From contig DXFW01000034.1 in NCBI GenBank assembly GCA_019114225.1, forward strand, positions 1 to 64,000: a stretch of DNA of 64,000 bases. The letters run 5' to 3'. This document shows positions 28,097 through 37,191 of the stretch, piece after piece. The position numbers were made by a program, and so were the translations under genes. A model generated the notes under the pieces. The model did not search any database and had not been told where the DNA came from. It worked only from the letters and a program-made list of their open reading frames with translations. Numbering within the stretch: the stretch's first letter is position 1; every line of letters begins with the position of its first letter. The DNA comes from Candidatus Allofournierella pullicola. Lineage in GTDB: Bacteria > Bacillota > Clostridia > Oscillospirales > Ruminococcaceae.

Positions 28097-29167
28097 TCAC
28101 TTGCCCTCCGCGCGCGCCAGCGCCAGTTCCACCAGTTCGTCCAGCAGCGCGCCCAGGGGCTTGCCCGCCGCCTCCATCAGCTTGGGATACATGCTGATGA
28201 TGGTGAAGCCGGGCATGGTGTTGATCTCGTTGATGAGCACGGTGCCGTCCTTTTCCACAAAGAAGTCGCACCGGGCCAGACCCTCGCAGCCCAGGGCGGC
28301 GTAGGCCTTTTCCGCAAGGCCGCGCACCTCGTCCAGCTTCTCTTCCGAAAGGCGGGCGGGGATGAGGGTGCGGCTGGTGCCCAGCACGTATTTGTCGTCG
28401 TAGGTATAGAACTCCTCGCTGGCCAAAATCTCGCCGGGGCGGGTGCTCACGGCGCAGCGGTTGCCGATCACCGCGCACTCCACCTCCTGGCCCTGGACAA
28501 AGCGCTCAAAGACCACCTTGCCGTCCTCGGCCAGGGCGGTGGCGATGGCGGCTTTCAGGGCCGGGCGGTCCTCCGCCTTGCTGATCCCCACGCTGCTGCC
28601 CGCGTTGGCGGGTTTCACAAAGATGGGCCAGCCCAGCTTTGCTTCCAGCCGGCCGGCCAGGGCGTCGAAGTCGTCGCAGCCGGCGCGGTCGGCCCAGTCC
28701 CACCGGCAGTGGGGCACGCCCGCCGCGTCGAACAGGATGTTGGCCACCGCCTTGTCCATGCAGGCGGCGCTGGCCAGCACGCCGCACCCCACATAGGGAA
28801 TGCCCGCCAGCTCAAACAGGCCCTGGATGGTGCCGTCCTCGCCGTTTTTGCCGTGGAGCACCGGGATGGCCGCGTCCAGGCGCACGGTGCGCACGCCGCC
28901 CTCTTCAAAAAGCAGCATGCCGTGGCAGCTCCGGTCGGGGCTGATGAGGCAGGGGACGTTGCCGGGGCAGTTCAGCCACTGGTCCTCGGGCATTTTTTCG
29001 GAGGGGCCGGGGTAATACAGCCAGCGGCCGTCCTTGGTAATGCCGATCTTGTACACGTCGTAGCGGGCCGCGTCCAGCCCGTCGGCAAAGGTCCTTGCCG
29101 ACATGCAGCTCACATCGTGTTCGCTGGAAACGCCGCCGAACAGCAGCGCGACAGTCAGTTTTTTCAT
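28097..29167 (-). CDS. ddl: D-alanine-D-alanine ligase
   Basis: 356 residues from the ATG at 29165-29167 (MKKLTVALLFGG, with AGAAGGA upstream); a longer reading to 29212 is not family-like. ATP-grasp enzyme joining two D-Ala for the peptidoglycan pentapeptide. VSSEHDVS near the N-terminus, KPANAGSSVG near 155, and INEINTMPGFT near 300. First gene of ddl-murI-DUF1934, divergent from rpmG. Confidence 0.95.
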   Translation of the reverse strand: MKKLTVALLFGGVSSEHDVSCMSARTFADGLDAARYDVYKIGITKDGRWLYYPGPSEKMPEDQWLNCPGNVPCLISPDRSCHGMLLFEEGGVRTVRLDAAIPVLHGKNGEDGTIQGLFELAGIPYVGCGVLASAACMDKAVANILFDAAGVPHCRWDWADRAGCDDFDALAGRLEAKLGWPIFVKPANAGSSVGISKAEDRPALKAAIATALAEDGKVVFERFVQGQEVECAVIGNRCAVSTRPGEILASEEFYTYDDKYVLGTSRTLIPARLSEEKLDEVRGLAEKAYAALGCEGLARCDFFVEKDGTVLINEINTMPGFTIISMYPKLMEAAGKPLGALLDELVELALARAEGK

Positions 29168-29314
29168 CGTTTTATCCTTCTCTCTTCGGGCAAAATGGGC
29201 CCTTTGGGGCATATGCCCATAAGTATTCTAATAATACCATAAAAATGCCCGGTGCGCTACTGCCTCCGCGCGCCCCGCCGCCGCTTTTTTTCGGCGTTTC
29301 GGGTGAAATTTCTC

Positions 29315-29343
29315 TTGACGGGCAGGTCAGGGTGTGATATGAT
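29315..29343 (+). promoter_or_regulatory. rpmG-secE-nusG promoter
   Basis: TTGACG (29315-29320), 17-nt spacer, TATGAT (29338-29343), about 100 nt before rpmG. Confidence 0.75.
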
Positions 29344-29449
29344 GATATCACCTCTTTTGCAGGTTTATTTTTTTGTGCCCATTTTTGGGGTGCGACCTGC
29401 AACTGTCAGGGAGGCTAAACAAACCGTTAAATGGAGGTGCCGAAGACAA

Positions 29450-29599
29450 ATGCGAGTGAAAATCACCCTTGCCTGCACGGAGTGCAAACAGCGCAACTAC
29501 AACACCAAGAAGAACAAGAAGAACAGCCCCGACCGCCTCGAGATGAAGAAGTATTGCCGTTTCTGCAGAAAGCATACTGTCCATCGCGAGACCAAGTAA
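29450..29599 (+). CDS. rpmG: Ribosomal protein L33
   Basis: 49 residues, too short for many gene finders. Zinc-ribbon form with CTEC and CRFC pairs; [13 protein letters not shown] is typical. ATG at 29450 with GGAGGTG 10 nt upstream. Large-subunit protein. Standard rpmG-secE-nusG order of Firmicutes. Confidence 0.97.
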   Translation: MRVKITLACTECKQRNYNTKKNKKNSPDRLEMKKYCRFCRKHTVHRETK

Positions 29600-29614
29600 G
29601 AAAGGCGGAGCATC

Positions 29615-29866
29615 ATGGCTGAGACTAGCAGCAAGAAACCCGGCTTCTTCTCGAAGGTCAAGAACTGGTTCAAGGGCATCGGCAAATTCTTCCGCGACAC
29701 CGTCAGCGAGATGAAGAAGGTCGTGTGGCCCAGCAAGAAGCAGATCATCAACAACACCATCGTGGTCATCGTGGTGGTCATCATCGCCGCCATCGTGGTG
29801 CTGGCGCTGGACCTGCTCTTTGGCTTTGGCCGCGACGGCCTGCTGGCGCTGGCCCGGAGCCTGTAA
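29615..29866 (+). CDS. secE: Preprotein translocase subunit SecE
   Basis: 83 residues. Amphipathic helix with FFRDTVSEMKKVVWPSKK, the SecE hallmark, then one membrane segment (about residues 47-70). It clamps SecY in the translocon powered by SecA (9.4 kb). 15 nt after rpmG. Confidence 0.96.
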   Translation: MAETSSKKPGFFSKVKNWFKGIGKFFRDTVSEMKKVVWPSKKQIINNTIVVIVVVIIAAIVVLALDLLFGFGRDGLLALARSL

Positions 29867-29899
29867 CAAGCAAGCACAAAACGAGGGGAGCGAACACGA

Positions 29900-30421
29900 A
29901 TGGCAGAACAGGCACTGTGGTATGTGGTGCATACCTATTCCGGCTATGAAAACAAAGTGGCCACCAACCTTGAGACCATCGTGGAAAACCGCCGCCTGCA
30001 GGACCTCATCCAGGAGGTCAAAGTGCCGGTGGAGATGGTTCCCGAGCTGAAGGACGGCAAAGAGCGGCTGGTGGAGCGCAAACTGTTCCCCGGCTATGTG
30101 CTGGTGAAGATGGTCATGACCGACGAGAGCTGGTACATCGTGCGCAACTGCCGCGGCGTGACCGGATTCGTCGGCCCCTCGTCCAAGCCTGAGCCCTTGA
30201 GCGACGAGGAAGCGGAGAAGCTGGGCATGAACACCAAGGCCGAGCTTACGCTGGACTATGCGGTGGGCGACAACGTCCAGATCACCGCGGGCCCCCTGGA
30301 GGGCTTCGTGGGCGTGGTGGACGAGATCGACCTGCAGGCCCAGAAGGTGAAGGTCAAGGTCTCCATGTTCGGGCGCGAAACTCCCGTCGAACTGGAACTG
30401 GGCCAGGCAAAACCCCTGTAA
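29900..30421 (+). CDS. nusG: Transcription elongation/termination factor NusG
   Basis: 173 residues. N-terminal NGN domain (WYVVHTYSGYENKVA) and C-terminal KOW domain (GPLEGFVGVVDEID near residue 133). Couples RNA polymerase to Rho or the ribosome. Third gene in the rpmG operon; rplK follows after a structured 143-nt gap. Confidence 0.97.
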   Translation: MAEQALWYVVHTYSGYENKVATNLETIVENRRLQDLIQEVKVPVEMVPELKDGKERLVERKLFPGYVLVKMVMTDESWYIVRNCRGVTGFVGPSSKPEPLSDEEAEKLGMNTKAELTLDYAVGDNVQITAGPLEGFVGVVDEIDLQAQKVKVKVSMFGRETPVELELGQAKPL

Positions 30422-30505
30422 GACGAACGTGCCCGAACAAGCGGGCAAAACACCGGTAAGAGCCGCCATGTGCGGTTTTTATAGGGTGCGGCATTCCCCG
30501 CGCCC

Positions 30506-30543
30506 GTGGGAGGGCCGAGGTTTTCGGCCCGCTATCTTACCAC
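30506..30543 (+). promoter_or_regulatory. Structured rplK leader, possible L1 autoregulatory site
   Basis: GTGGGAGG at 30506 and TTACCAC ending at 30543 flank a 7-bp GGGCCGA/TCGGCCC hairpin (30512-30530); GTGG and CCAC can pair to close it. A GTGGGAGG...TTACCAC pair before rplK recurs in Firmicutes from memory. Role as L1 or L11 feedback site is inference. Confidence 0.55.
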
Positions 30544-30564
30544 AAATTTTGGAGGTGCATTAAA

Positions 30565-30990
30565 ATGGCGCAAAAAGTAACTGGTTACATCAAGTTGCAG
30601 ATCCCGGCCGGCAAAGCGACTCCGGCCCCCCCTGTCGGCCCCGCGCTTGGCCAGCACGGCGTGAACATCATGGCGTTCACCAAGGAATTCAATGAGCGCA
30701 CCCAGAAGGACATGGGCTACATCATCCCGGTGGTCATCACCGTGTACGCCGACCGTTCCTTCAGCTTTATCACCAAGACCCCTCCGGCTCCGGTCCTGAT
30801 CAAGAAGGCCTGCGGCATCGAGAGCGGTTCCGGCGTTCCCAACAAGACCAAGGTGGCTACCATCACCAAGGCTCAGCTGGAAGAGATCGCCAAGACCAAG
30901 ATGCCCGACCTGAACGCCGCCAACCTGGAGAGCGCGATCAGCATGATCGCCGGCACCTGCCGCAGCATGGGCGTCACCGTCACCGAGTGA
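30565..30990 (+). CDS. rplK: Ribosomal protein L11
   Basis: 141 residues. [26 protein letters not shown] segment, of which [11 protein letters not shown] is diagnostic, and C-terminal RNA-binding domain with GTCRSMGV. Part of the GTPase-associated centre with L10/L7-L12. GGAGG before ATG. Confidence 0.98.
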   Translation: MAQKVTGYIKLQIPAGKATPAPPVGPALGQHGVNIMAFTKEFNERTQKDMGYIIPVVITVYADRSFSFITKTPPAPVLIKKACGIESGSGVPNKTKVATITKAQLEEIAKTKMPDLNAANLESAISMIAGTCRSMGVTVTE

Positions 30991-31052
30991 TCTGCCCCGG
31001 CTGAATTCGTGGGAGGAAATTGATCCGATAGACCACACAGGAGGATAAAGTT

Positions 31053-31748
<696 letters not shown>

Positions 31749-31822
31749 TCTTTCCGCTGCAAAGAGCCGGGGCTTTGAGCCCCGGCCTTTTTCGGGCGCT
31801 TTGAGCTTTTTTGAAAAAAAGC

Positions 31823-31851
31823 TTGACAACGCCCCGCACCATCGTTATAAT
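31823..31851 (+). promoter_or_regulatory. rplJL promoter
   Basis: Consensus TTGACA (31823-31828), 17-nt spacer, consensus TATAAT (31846-31851). Confidence 0.92.
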
Positions 31852-31858
31852 AATAATG

Positions 31859-31989
31859 CTGTTTTTAAGACAGCAGGTGCTCAATGCATAGCGTAAAGGG
31901 CTTTCGCCCGCCTGCCGAGAAACGCGCATAACACTGTAACTGTGCATGTTTATGCCCTTTTCTCGCTGCGCGGGAAAAGGGCTTTTTTT
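31859..31989 (+). promoter_or_regulatory. L10 ribosomal-protein leader with attenuator
   Basis: Leader of rplJ. It contains AAGACAGCAGGTGC and later CCTGCCGAGA, the conserved arms of the Firmicute L10 leader, and ends in an intrinsic terminator: GCCCTTTTC (31954-31962) with GAAAAGGGC (31974-31982) and T7. Excess L10(L12)4 is expected to bind and favour termination. Confidence 0.88.
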
Positions 31990-32033
31990 CGCGAACGAAA
32001 GAATGTTATCGCTTGAAACGAGGTGAAACCGAA

Positions 32034-32543
32034 ATGCCCAGTGAGAAGATTTTGACTGCCAAGCAGGCTTATGTTGCCGAGCTGAAAGAGAAGATCGCCA
32101 ATTCCGTTGCCGGCGTGGTCGTGGACTACAAAGGCATCAACGTGGCCGATGACACCAAGCTGCGCAAGGAGCTGCGTGAGGCCGGCGTGGAGTACTTCGT
32201 CGTGAAGAACACCATGCTGCGTCTGGCCATCAGCGGCACCGAGCTGGAAGGCATGAACGAGGTGCTGGAAGGCACCACCGCCCTGGCCATCGCCAAGGAG
32301 GACCGCATTGCCGCCGCCCGTATCCTGTGCAAGTTTGCCGACGCTTCCAAGGACAAGTTCTCCGTCAAGGCCGGCTATATGGACGGCAAGCTGATGGAGA
32401 AGGCCTCCGTGGAGGAGATCGCCAAGCTGCCCGGCCTGGAAGGCATGCTCTCCATGTTCGCCGGCGCCCTCACCAGCACCCTCAGCGGTCTGGCCGTGGC
32501 CATGCAGGCTTATGTGGACAAGAGCGAGGAACCTGCCGCCTGA
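32034..32543 (+). CDS. rplJ: Ribosomal protein L10
   Basis: 169 residues from the ATG at 32034 (GAGGTGA 7 nt upstream; an in-frame ATG at 32013 lacks support). VVVDYKGINV and EYFVVKNTMLRLA are typical; C-terminal helix carries L7/L12 dimers. Transcribed from its own promoter through the L10 leader. Confidence 0.97.
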   Translation: MPSEKILTAKQAYVAELKEKIANSVAGVVVDYKGINVADDTKLRKELREAGVEYFVVKNTMLRLAISGTELEGMNEVLEGTTALAIAKEDRIAAARILCKFADASKDKFSVKAGYMDGKLMEKASVEEIAKLPGLEGMLSMFAGALTSTLSGLAVAMQAYVDKSEEPAA

Positions 32544-32622
32544 TCGTTTCGCGGCACCATACAGGGCCAGCGCATAAGGCGCTGCCCGCAACAAAAATAA
32601 AACTACATTGGAGGTAAATACA

Positions 32623-32994
32623 ATGGCTTCTGAGAAAATCACCAAGATCATTGACGCTGTCAAAGAGCTGAGCGTTCTGGAGCTGAAAGAGCTCATCGAC
32701 ACCTACTGCGAGGAGTTCGGCGTTTCCGCCGTGGCCGCTGCCGCTCCCGCTGCCGCTGCTGCTGCTCCCGCTGCTGAGGAGAAGACCGAGTTCGACGTTG
32801 TGCTGGCTGAGGTTGGCGCCAACAAGATGGCCGTTATCAAGACCGTGAAGGAGATCACCGGTCTGGGCCTGAAGGAGGCCAAGGACCTGGTCGACAACGC
32901 TCCCAAGACCCTGAAGGAGGGCGCTTCCAAGGCCGACGCCGACGAGATGAAGAAGAAGCTGGAAGAGGCTGGCGCCAAGGTGGAACTGAAGTAA
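32623..32994 (+). CDS. rplL: Ribosomal protein L7/L12
   Basis: 123 residues from the ATG at 32623, GGAGG 8 nt upstream. N-terminal dimerisation helix, Ala-rich hinge (about 45-58) and factor-binding C-terminal domain [10 protein letters not shown]...[14 protein letters not shown]. Recruits translation GTPases. Followed by a terminator rather than rpoB. Confidence 0.98.
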   Translation: MASEKITKIIDAVKELSVLELKELIDTYCEEFGVSAVAAAAPAAAAAAPAAEEKTEFDVVLAEVGANKMAVIKTVKEITGLGLKEAKDLVDNAPKTLKEGASKADADEMKKKLEEAGAKVELK

Positions 32995-33020
32995 GTTCTT
33001 TCCTTACTTTGAGCATCTGC

Positions 33021-33055
33021 AAAGCCGCCGCACCCACCGGGTGCGGCGGCTTTTT
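33021..33055 (+). terminator. rplJL terminator
   Basis: 15-bp stem (33021-33035 with 33039-33053) including GCCGCCGCACCC, short ACC loop, T run to 33055. Confidence 0.92.
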
Positions 33056-33161
33056 GCGTGAAAAAATGCGCAGCCCGGGCAAAGCTCTCCCGCAAGGCTG
33101 AGCGGGGCTGTGAATGGCGTTTCCCTTTGCCCAAGCCTTTTCCCGGAAACGCTCTTTTCGC

Positions 33162-33189
33162 TTGCAAGCGGGCGCAGAAATGCTATAAT
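33162..33189 (+). promoter_or_regulatory. Alpha-glucosidase promoter
   Basis: TTGCAA (33162-33167), 16-nt spacer, TATAAT (33184-33189). Confidence 0.7.
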
Positions 33190-33224
33190 GGGGCGTGAAA
33201 ATCATCCGCAAGGGAGGCAGCGCC

Positions 33225-34910
33225 ATGGAGCGGAAATGGTGGCAGGATAAGGTCTGTTATCAGATCTGGCCCAAGAGCTTTCAGGATTCGAACGGAGACG
33301 GCGTGGGGGACATCCCCGGCATTCTCCGCCGTCTGGACTATCTCAAAGAGCTGGGGGTGGACATCCTCTGGCTCTCACCGGTGTACAAAAGCCCGCTGGC
33401 CGACGAGGGCTACGACATTGCAGACTACCGGGACATTGACCCCCGCTTCGGCACCATGGAGGACATGGAGCGCCTGCTGGCGGAGACAAAACGCCGGGGC
33501 ATGTATGTGGTGATGGACCTGGTGGTGAACCACTGCTCCGACGAGCACCCCTGGTTCCAACAGGCACTGGCCGACCCGGAGGGCCCCTACGGGAAGTATT
33601 TCTATTTCCGCAAGGGCAAGAACGGCGCGCCGCCCACCAACTGGCGCAGCTACTTCGGCGGCAGCGTGTGGAGCCCGGTGCCCGGCCGGGACGATCTTTA
33701 CTACCTGCACCTGTTCTGCCAAAAGCAGCCCGACCTGGACTGGGAGAACCCCGCGGTGCGCCGCGAGGTGGTGGAGATGGTGAACTGGTGGCTGGACAAG
33801 GGCGTGGCGGGCTTCCGGGTGGACGCCATCGTGAACATCGGCAAACCTGCGGTCCTTGAGGACTATGCCCCCGACCGGCCGGACGGCCTGGCGGATTGCC
33901 GCAAAATGCTGGCGGACCCGGTTGCCCGCCGGCGGCTGCACGGATATCTTGCCCAGCTGCGGGACGAAGCCTTTGCCCCCCACAACGCCTTCACCGTGGG
34001 CGAAGTGTTCGACACCGACCCCGCCGAACTGCAGCTGTTCATTGGGCAGAACGGCTTTTTCTCCAGCATGTTCGACTTTGCCGCCGCCTGCTGGGGCGGC
34101 AGCCCCAAGGGCTGGTACGACGCGAAAAAGCCCGGCCCGGACAACTACCGGGACTGTGCCTTTGCCAGCGCCCGTGCCGCAGACGGCGTGGGCTTTTTGA
34201 GCAACATCATCGAGAACCACGACGAGCCCCGGGGCGTCAGCCGCTACCTGCCCGAGGAGGCCTCCGGCGACCCCCGGGCCAAGAAGGCGCTGGCTGCGGT
34301 GCAAATGCTGCTTCCGGGCCTGCCCTTCCTCTACCAGGGGCAGGAAGCGGGCATGACCAACACGGTGTTCCCTTCCATCGACGCGGTGGACGATGTGAAC
34401 ACCCGGGGCGAATACGCCGCCGCACTGGCGGCGGGCTTTTCCCCCGACGAGGCGCTGGCCCGGGTGGCCCGCTGGAGCCGGGACAACGCCCGCACCCCGG
34501 TGCAGTGGACGGCGGACCACGCCGCCGGCTTCACCACCGGCACGCCCTGGATGGCGGTGAACCCGAACTACACCCAGGTGAACGTGGCGGCCCAGCAGGG
34601 CGTGGAAGGCTCGGTGCTGGAGTTTTACAAATCGTTGATTCGCCTTCGCAAAAACGATAAGTATAAAGAAGCGCTGGTGTGGGGCGGCTTTGAGCCCTTG
34701 CACCAGGACCAGAGCGGCCTGGCGGCCTTTGTGCGCGCCGGCGGCGGGCGCACCCTGGCCGTAGCCTCCAACCTGAGCGGCGAACCCCAGCGGGTGGACC
34801 TGCCCGGCACGACCAAAGAGGTGCTGCTTTGCAGTGACGGCGCGCCCGGTCTGACGGACGACGCTCTCATCCTCGCTCCCTGGCAGGCGGCGGTGGTGGA
34901 GCTGGCATAA
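33225..34910 (+). CDS. GH13 alpha-glucosidase (oligo-1,6-glucosidase / trehalose-6-P hydrolase type)
   Basis: 561 residues from the ATG at 33225 (GGAGG 8 nt upstream). All four GH13 regions are readable: DLVVNH near 100, GFRVDAI with the nucleophile Asp near 198, GEVFD with the acid/base Glu near 262, and IIENHDEPR near 335. N-terminal VCYQIWPKSFQDSNGDGVGD is typical of the GH13_31 subfamily, which hydrolyses isomaltose-type or alpha-1,4 oligosaccharides. Cytoplasmic (no signal peptide). No transporter nearby. Confidence 0.93.
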   Translation: MERKWWQDKVCYQIWPKSFQDSNGDGVGDIPGILRRLDYLKELGVDILWLSPVYKSPLADEGYDIADYRDIDPRFGTMEDMERLLAETKRRGMYVVMDLVVNHCSDEHPWFQQALADPEGPYGKYFYFRKGKNGAPPTNWRSYFGGSVWSPVPGRDDLYYLHLFCQKQPDLDWENPAVRREVVEMVNWWLDKGVAGFRVDAIVNIGKPAVLEDYAPDRPDGLADCRKMLADPVARRRLHGYLAQLRDEAFAPHNAFTVGEVFDTDPAELQLFIGQNGFFSSMFDFAAACWGGSPKGWYDAKKPGPDNYRDCAFASARAADGVGFLSNIIENHDEPRGVSRYLPEEASGDPRAKKALAAVQMLLPGLPFLYQGQEAGMTNTVFPSIDAVDDVNTRGEYAAALAAGFSPDEALARVARWSRDNARTPVQWTADHAAGFTTGTPWMAVNPNYTQVNVAAQQGVEGSVLEFYKSLIRLRKNDKYKEALVWGGFEPLHQDQSGLAAFVRAGGGRTLAVASNLSGEPQRVDLPGTTKEVLLCSDGAPGLTDDALILAPWQAAVVELA

Positions 34911-35061
34911 GCGCAGGCACAAAGGAATACAAAGCCCGGCCCTCTCCACGCTGCATGCGATGGGGATGGACCGGGCGAAGTTTTTTATGAAGGCGGGCTG
35001 TTTCCATTGTCCGGGCGGCACGAGATTCGGCAAATTTGGCCGCGCGTGGGGCCGCGCCCCT

Positions 35062-35198
35062 GTCCGCCGCCGCACGCGGCGTTTCGTACACGCTGCACTC
35101 GCACCGTGCAGCGTGTTCGCTCCGAGGCGCACTACGCGGCGACAGTGCCGCGGCTTTCTCGACTTTCAGCGGGCAGCAGACCGGGAGAAACGGGGCGG
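35062..35198 (+). repeat. Dispersed structured intergenic repeat, copy A
   Basis: 137 nt related to 49542-49675 (minus). Shared blocks: CCGCCGCCGCACGC at the 5' end, AGGCGCACTACGCGGCG in the middle, ACCGGGAGAAAC at the 3' end. Hairpin 1 is an 11-bp ACACGCTGCAC stem (35088-35098 with 35106-35116); hairpin 2 CGCGGC/GCCGCG (35135-35140 with 35147-35152); outer TTTCTC/GAGAAA pairing. The rest of the 336-nt gap (34911-35246) shows no gene. Confidence 0.8.
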
Positions 35199-35246
35199 AG
35201 CGCCGCCCTGGTGCCGCTCTGCGCCGCGAAGCGGACGGTCAGGCCT

Positions 35247-35654
35247 TTACCCCTCCTGTCCCCCGCCGGGGGCCGCAGGCGCGTCCAGACGGGCCCGGCA
35301 GAGGCTCAGGCTGCCGAAGATGGGAACACACAGCAAGAACCACAGGCTGGAATAAAGAGGGCATATCTGGCCCCAGAGATTGCCCCAGAGCAGGGAGTAG
35401 TCCCACACGCGCCAGCCCAGCAGCAGGTTGCAGACAACGCCGAAGGCCAGCTCCACACCGGTGATGACCAGAGCGCCCGCGGCACAGCGGGCCAGCAGAG
35501 GCCAGCGGGCCAGCCGCTCGTTGAGCGCCCAGAGAGCCAGCATGCACACACCGCCCGCCAGCAGCATGGTCCAGTGGGTGCGCCCCCGCCAGACCAGTTC
35601 GATACAGCCGTAGCCCAGCGCCCCCAGGCAAAACAGCGCGCTTTTTTCGATCAT
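35247..35654 (-). CDS. Putative ABC-transporter type IV (CmpB-like) membrane protein
   Basis: 135 residues, four membrane segments. The segment GWRVWDYS...GQICPLYSSLW is the mark of the family called putative ABC-transporter type IV (ABC_trans_CmpB). N-terminal GYGCIELVWRGRTHWTM fits. Function unknown. Its ribosome site GGGTGA lies in the 3' arm of the pncB terminator and the U tract runs up to the ATG. Confidence 0.8.
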   Translation of the reverse strand: MIEKSALFCLGALGYGCIELVWRGRTHWTMLLAGGVCMLALWALNERLARWPLLARCAAGALVITGVELAFGVVCNLLLGWRVWDYSLLWGNLWGQICPLYSSLWFLLCVPIFGSLSLCRARLDAPAAPGGGQEG

Positions 35655-35689
35655 AAAAAATCACCCGGGGAACAGTGTTCCCCGGGTGA
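35655..35689 (-). terminator. pncB terminator overlapping the next gene's ribosome site
   Basis: 13-bp stem TCACCCGGGGAAC (35661-35673) with 35677-35689, AGT loop, T6 on minus (35655-35660) ending directly at the ATG of the 35654 gene. Confidence 0.88.
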
Positions 35690-35706
35690 CGTGGTTTTAT
35701 GTGGTT

Positions 35707-37161
35707 TTACTGGCCCATGCGGGCGATCTGGGTGAGAAGTTCCTGGCGGCACTCCCACAATTTGCGGGAATAGTCCACATAGTACCGGTGGGGGTACTCA
35801 AAGCGGCGCATTTCTTCCCACAGGTTCTCCACCTGCTCGGCGCAGGAGGTGCGGATCTCGGTCACCGTGGGCCGGGCATACACCAGCTTGCCCTCCTGGT
35901 AGATGGGGGTGGTGAGGCACTTCACCGTGCAGTTTTTGTAGGTGCGCTGTTTCCAGGTCTGGTTGGGGTCGAAGAGGGTGAGTTCCTCGTGCTCGTCCAC
36001 ATCCTCGTCGAACACCGCCACATAGTCCGCCATGGCCTTGCGGGTGTAGTTGTCGTAGATACGCCACACCTTTTTCAGGCAGGGCAGGGTGATCTTTTCC
36101 ACGCTTTCGCTGACCTTGATCTTGGGGATATAGGTCTCCCCTTCCTTCACCGCGGCCAGCTTGTAGACCCCGCCGAACACCGGGTCGCTCTTGGCGGTGA
36201 TGAGGTTCTCGCCAATGCCGAAGCTGTCGATCTTCGCCTCCTGCAGGATGAGGTCCCGCACGATGTATTCGTCCAGGCTGTTGGAGGCGCAGATGGGGCA
36301 GTCCTCATAGCCGGCCTCATCCAGCATTTTGCGGGCCTTCTTGGAGAGGTAGGCGATGTCGCCGGAGTCGATCCGAATGCCCTTGGGGCGCTTGCCCAGG
36401 GGTTTGAGGATCTCGTCAAACACCTTGATGGCGTTGGGCACGCCGCTCTTGGTGACGTTGTAAGTATCCACCAGCAGCACGCAGCCGTCGGGATAAAGGC
36501 GGGCGTAGGTGGCAAAAGCCTCGTACTCGCTGTCAAACATCTGCACCCAGCTGTGGGCCATGGTGCCGCTGGCGGGAATGCCGAAGTCCCGGGCGGCCAT
36601 GACGCAGCTGGTGGAGGCACAGCCGCCGATGTAGGCGGCGCGGGCGCCGTAGACCGCCGCGTCATACCCTTGCGCCCGGCGCGCGCCGAACTCCATCACG
36701 GGACGCCCTTGGGCGCTGCGCACGATACGGTTCGCTTTGGTGGCCACCAGGCACTGGTGGTTGAAGGTGACCAGCAGCAGCGTTTCCAGCAGCTGGCACT
36801 CGATGGAGGGGCCCTCCACCGTGACGATGGGCTCCTGGGGGAAGATAGGCGTGCCCTCGGGGATGGCCCAGATGTTGCAGTGCAGGGTGAAGTTGCGCAG
36901 ATAGTCCAGGAATTTCTCGTTGAACACGCCGGTGGCCGCCAGATACTCGATGTCCTGGTCGGTGAACTTGAGGTTCTCCACCGCCTCGATGAAGGTGTCC
37001 AGACCCGCCATGATGGCGTAGCCGCCGCCGTCGGGGATCTTGCGGAAGAACATGTCAAAGACGCTGATCTTTTCCTCGTAGCCCTCTTCCAGATAGCCCG
37101 CCGCCATGGTCAGCTCGTAGAAGTCCATGATGGTGGTGAGATTGCGTTTTACATCCAGCAT
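35707..37161 (-). CDS. pncB: Nicotinate phosphoribosyltransferase
   Basis: 484 residues from the ATG at 37159-37161 (MLDVKRNL, family-like); an ATG at 37179 in the same frame is possible. First step of NAD salvage from nicotinate with PRPP and ATP. Seen: DFYELTMAAGY, EFGARRAQG near 165, GTMAHSWVQ with the catalytic His near 205, and RIDSGDIAYLS near 265. Starts 30 nt after the D,D-carboxypeptidase gene. Confidence 0.95.
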   Translation of the reverse strand: MLDVKRNLTTIMDFYELTMAAGYLEEGYEEKISVFDMFFRKIPDGGGYAIMAGLDTFIEAVENLKFTDQDIEYLAATGVFNEKFLDYLRNFTLHCNIWAIPEGTPIFPQEPIVTVEGPSIECQLLETLLLVTFNHQCLVATKANRIVRSAQGRPVMEFGARRAQGYDAAVYGARAAYIGGCASTSCVMAARDFGIPASGTMAHSWVQMFDSEYEAFATYARLYPDGCVLLVDTYNVTKSGVPNAIKVFDEILKPLGKRPKGIRIDSGDIAYLSKKARKMLDEAGYEDCPICASNSLDEYIVRDLILQEAKIDSFGIGENLITAKSDPVFGGVYKLAAVKEGETYIPKIKVSESVEKITLPCLKKVWRIYDNYTRKAMADYVAVFDEDVDEHEELTLFDPNQTWKQRTYKNCTVKCLTTPIYQEGKLVYARPTVTEIRTSCAEQVENLWEEMRRFEYPHRYYVDYSRKLWECRQELLTQIARMGQ

Positions 37162-37191
37162 AAGCCTTTGCCCCCTCATTTTCCCATTCTA

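Noticed and set aside
35040-35230. Small Arg-rich protein in the repeat copy A frames
   Set aside because: Similar peptides appear in copy B only because the DNA is repeated; base changes preserve pairing rather than codons.
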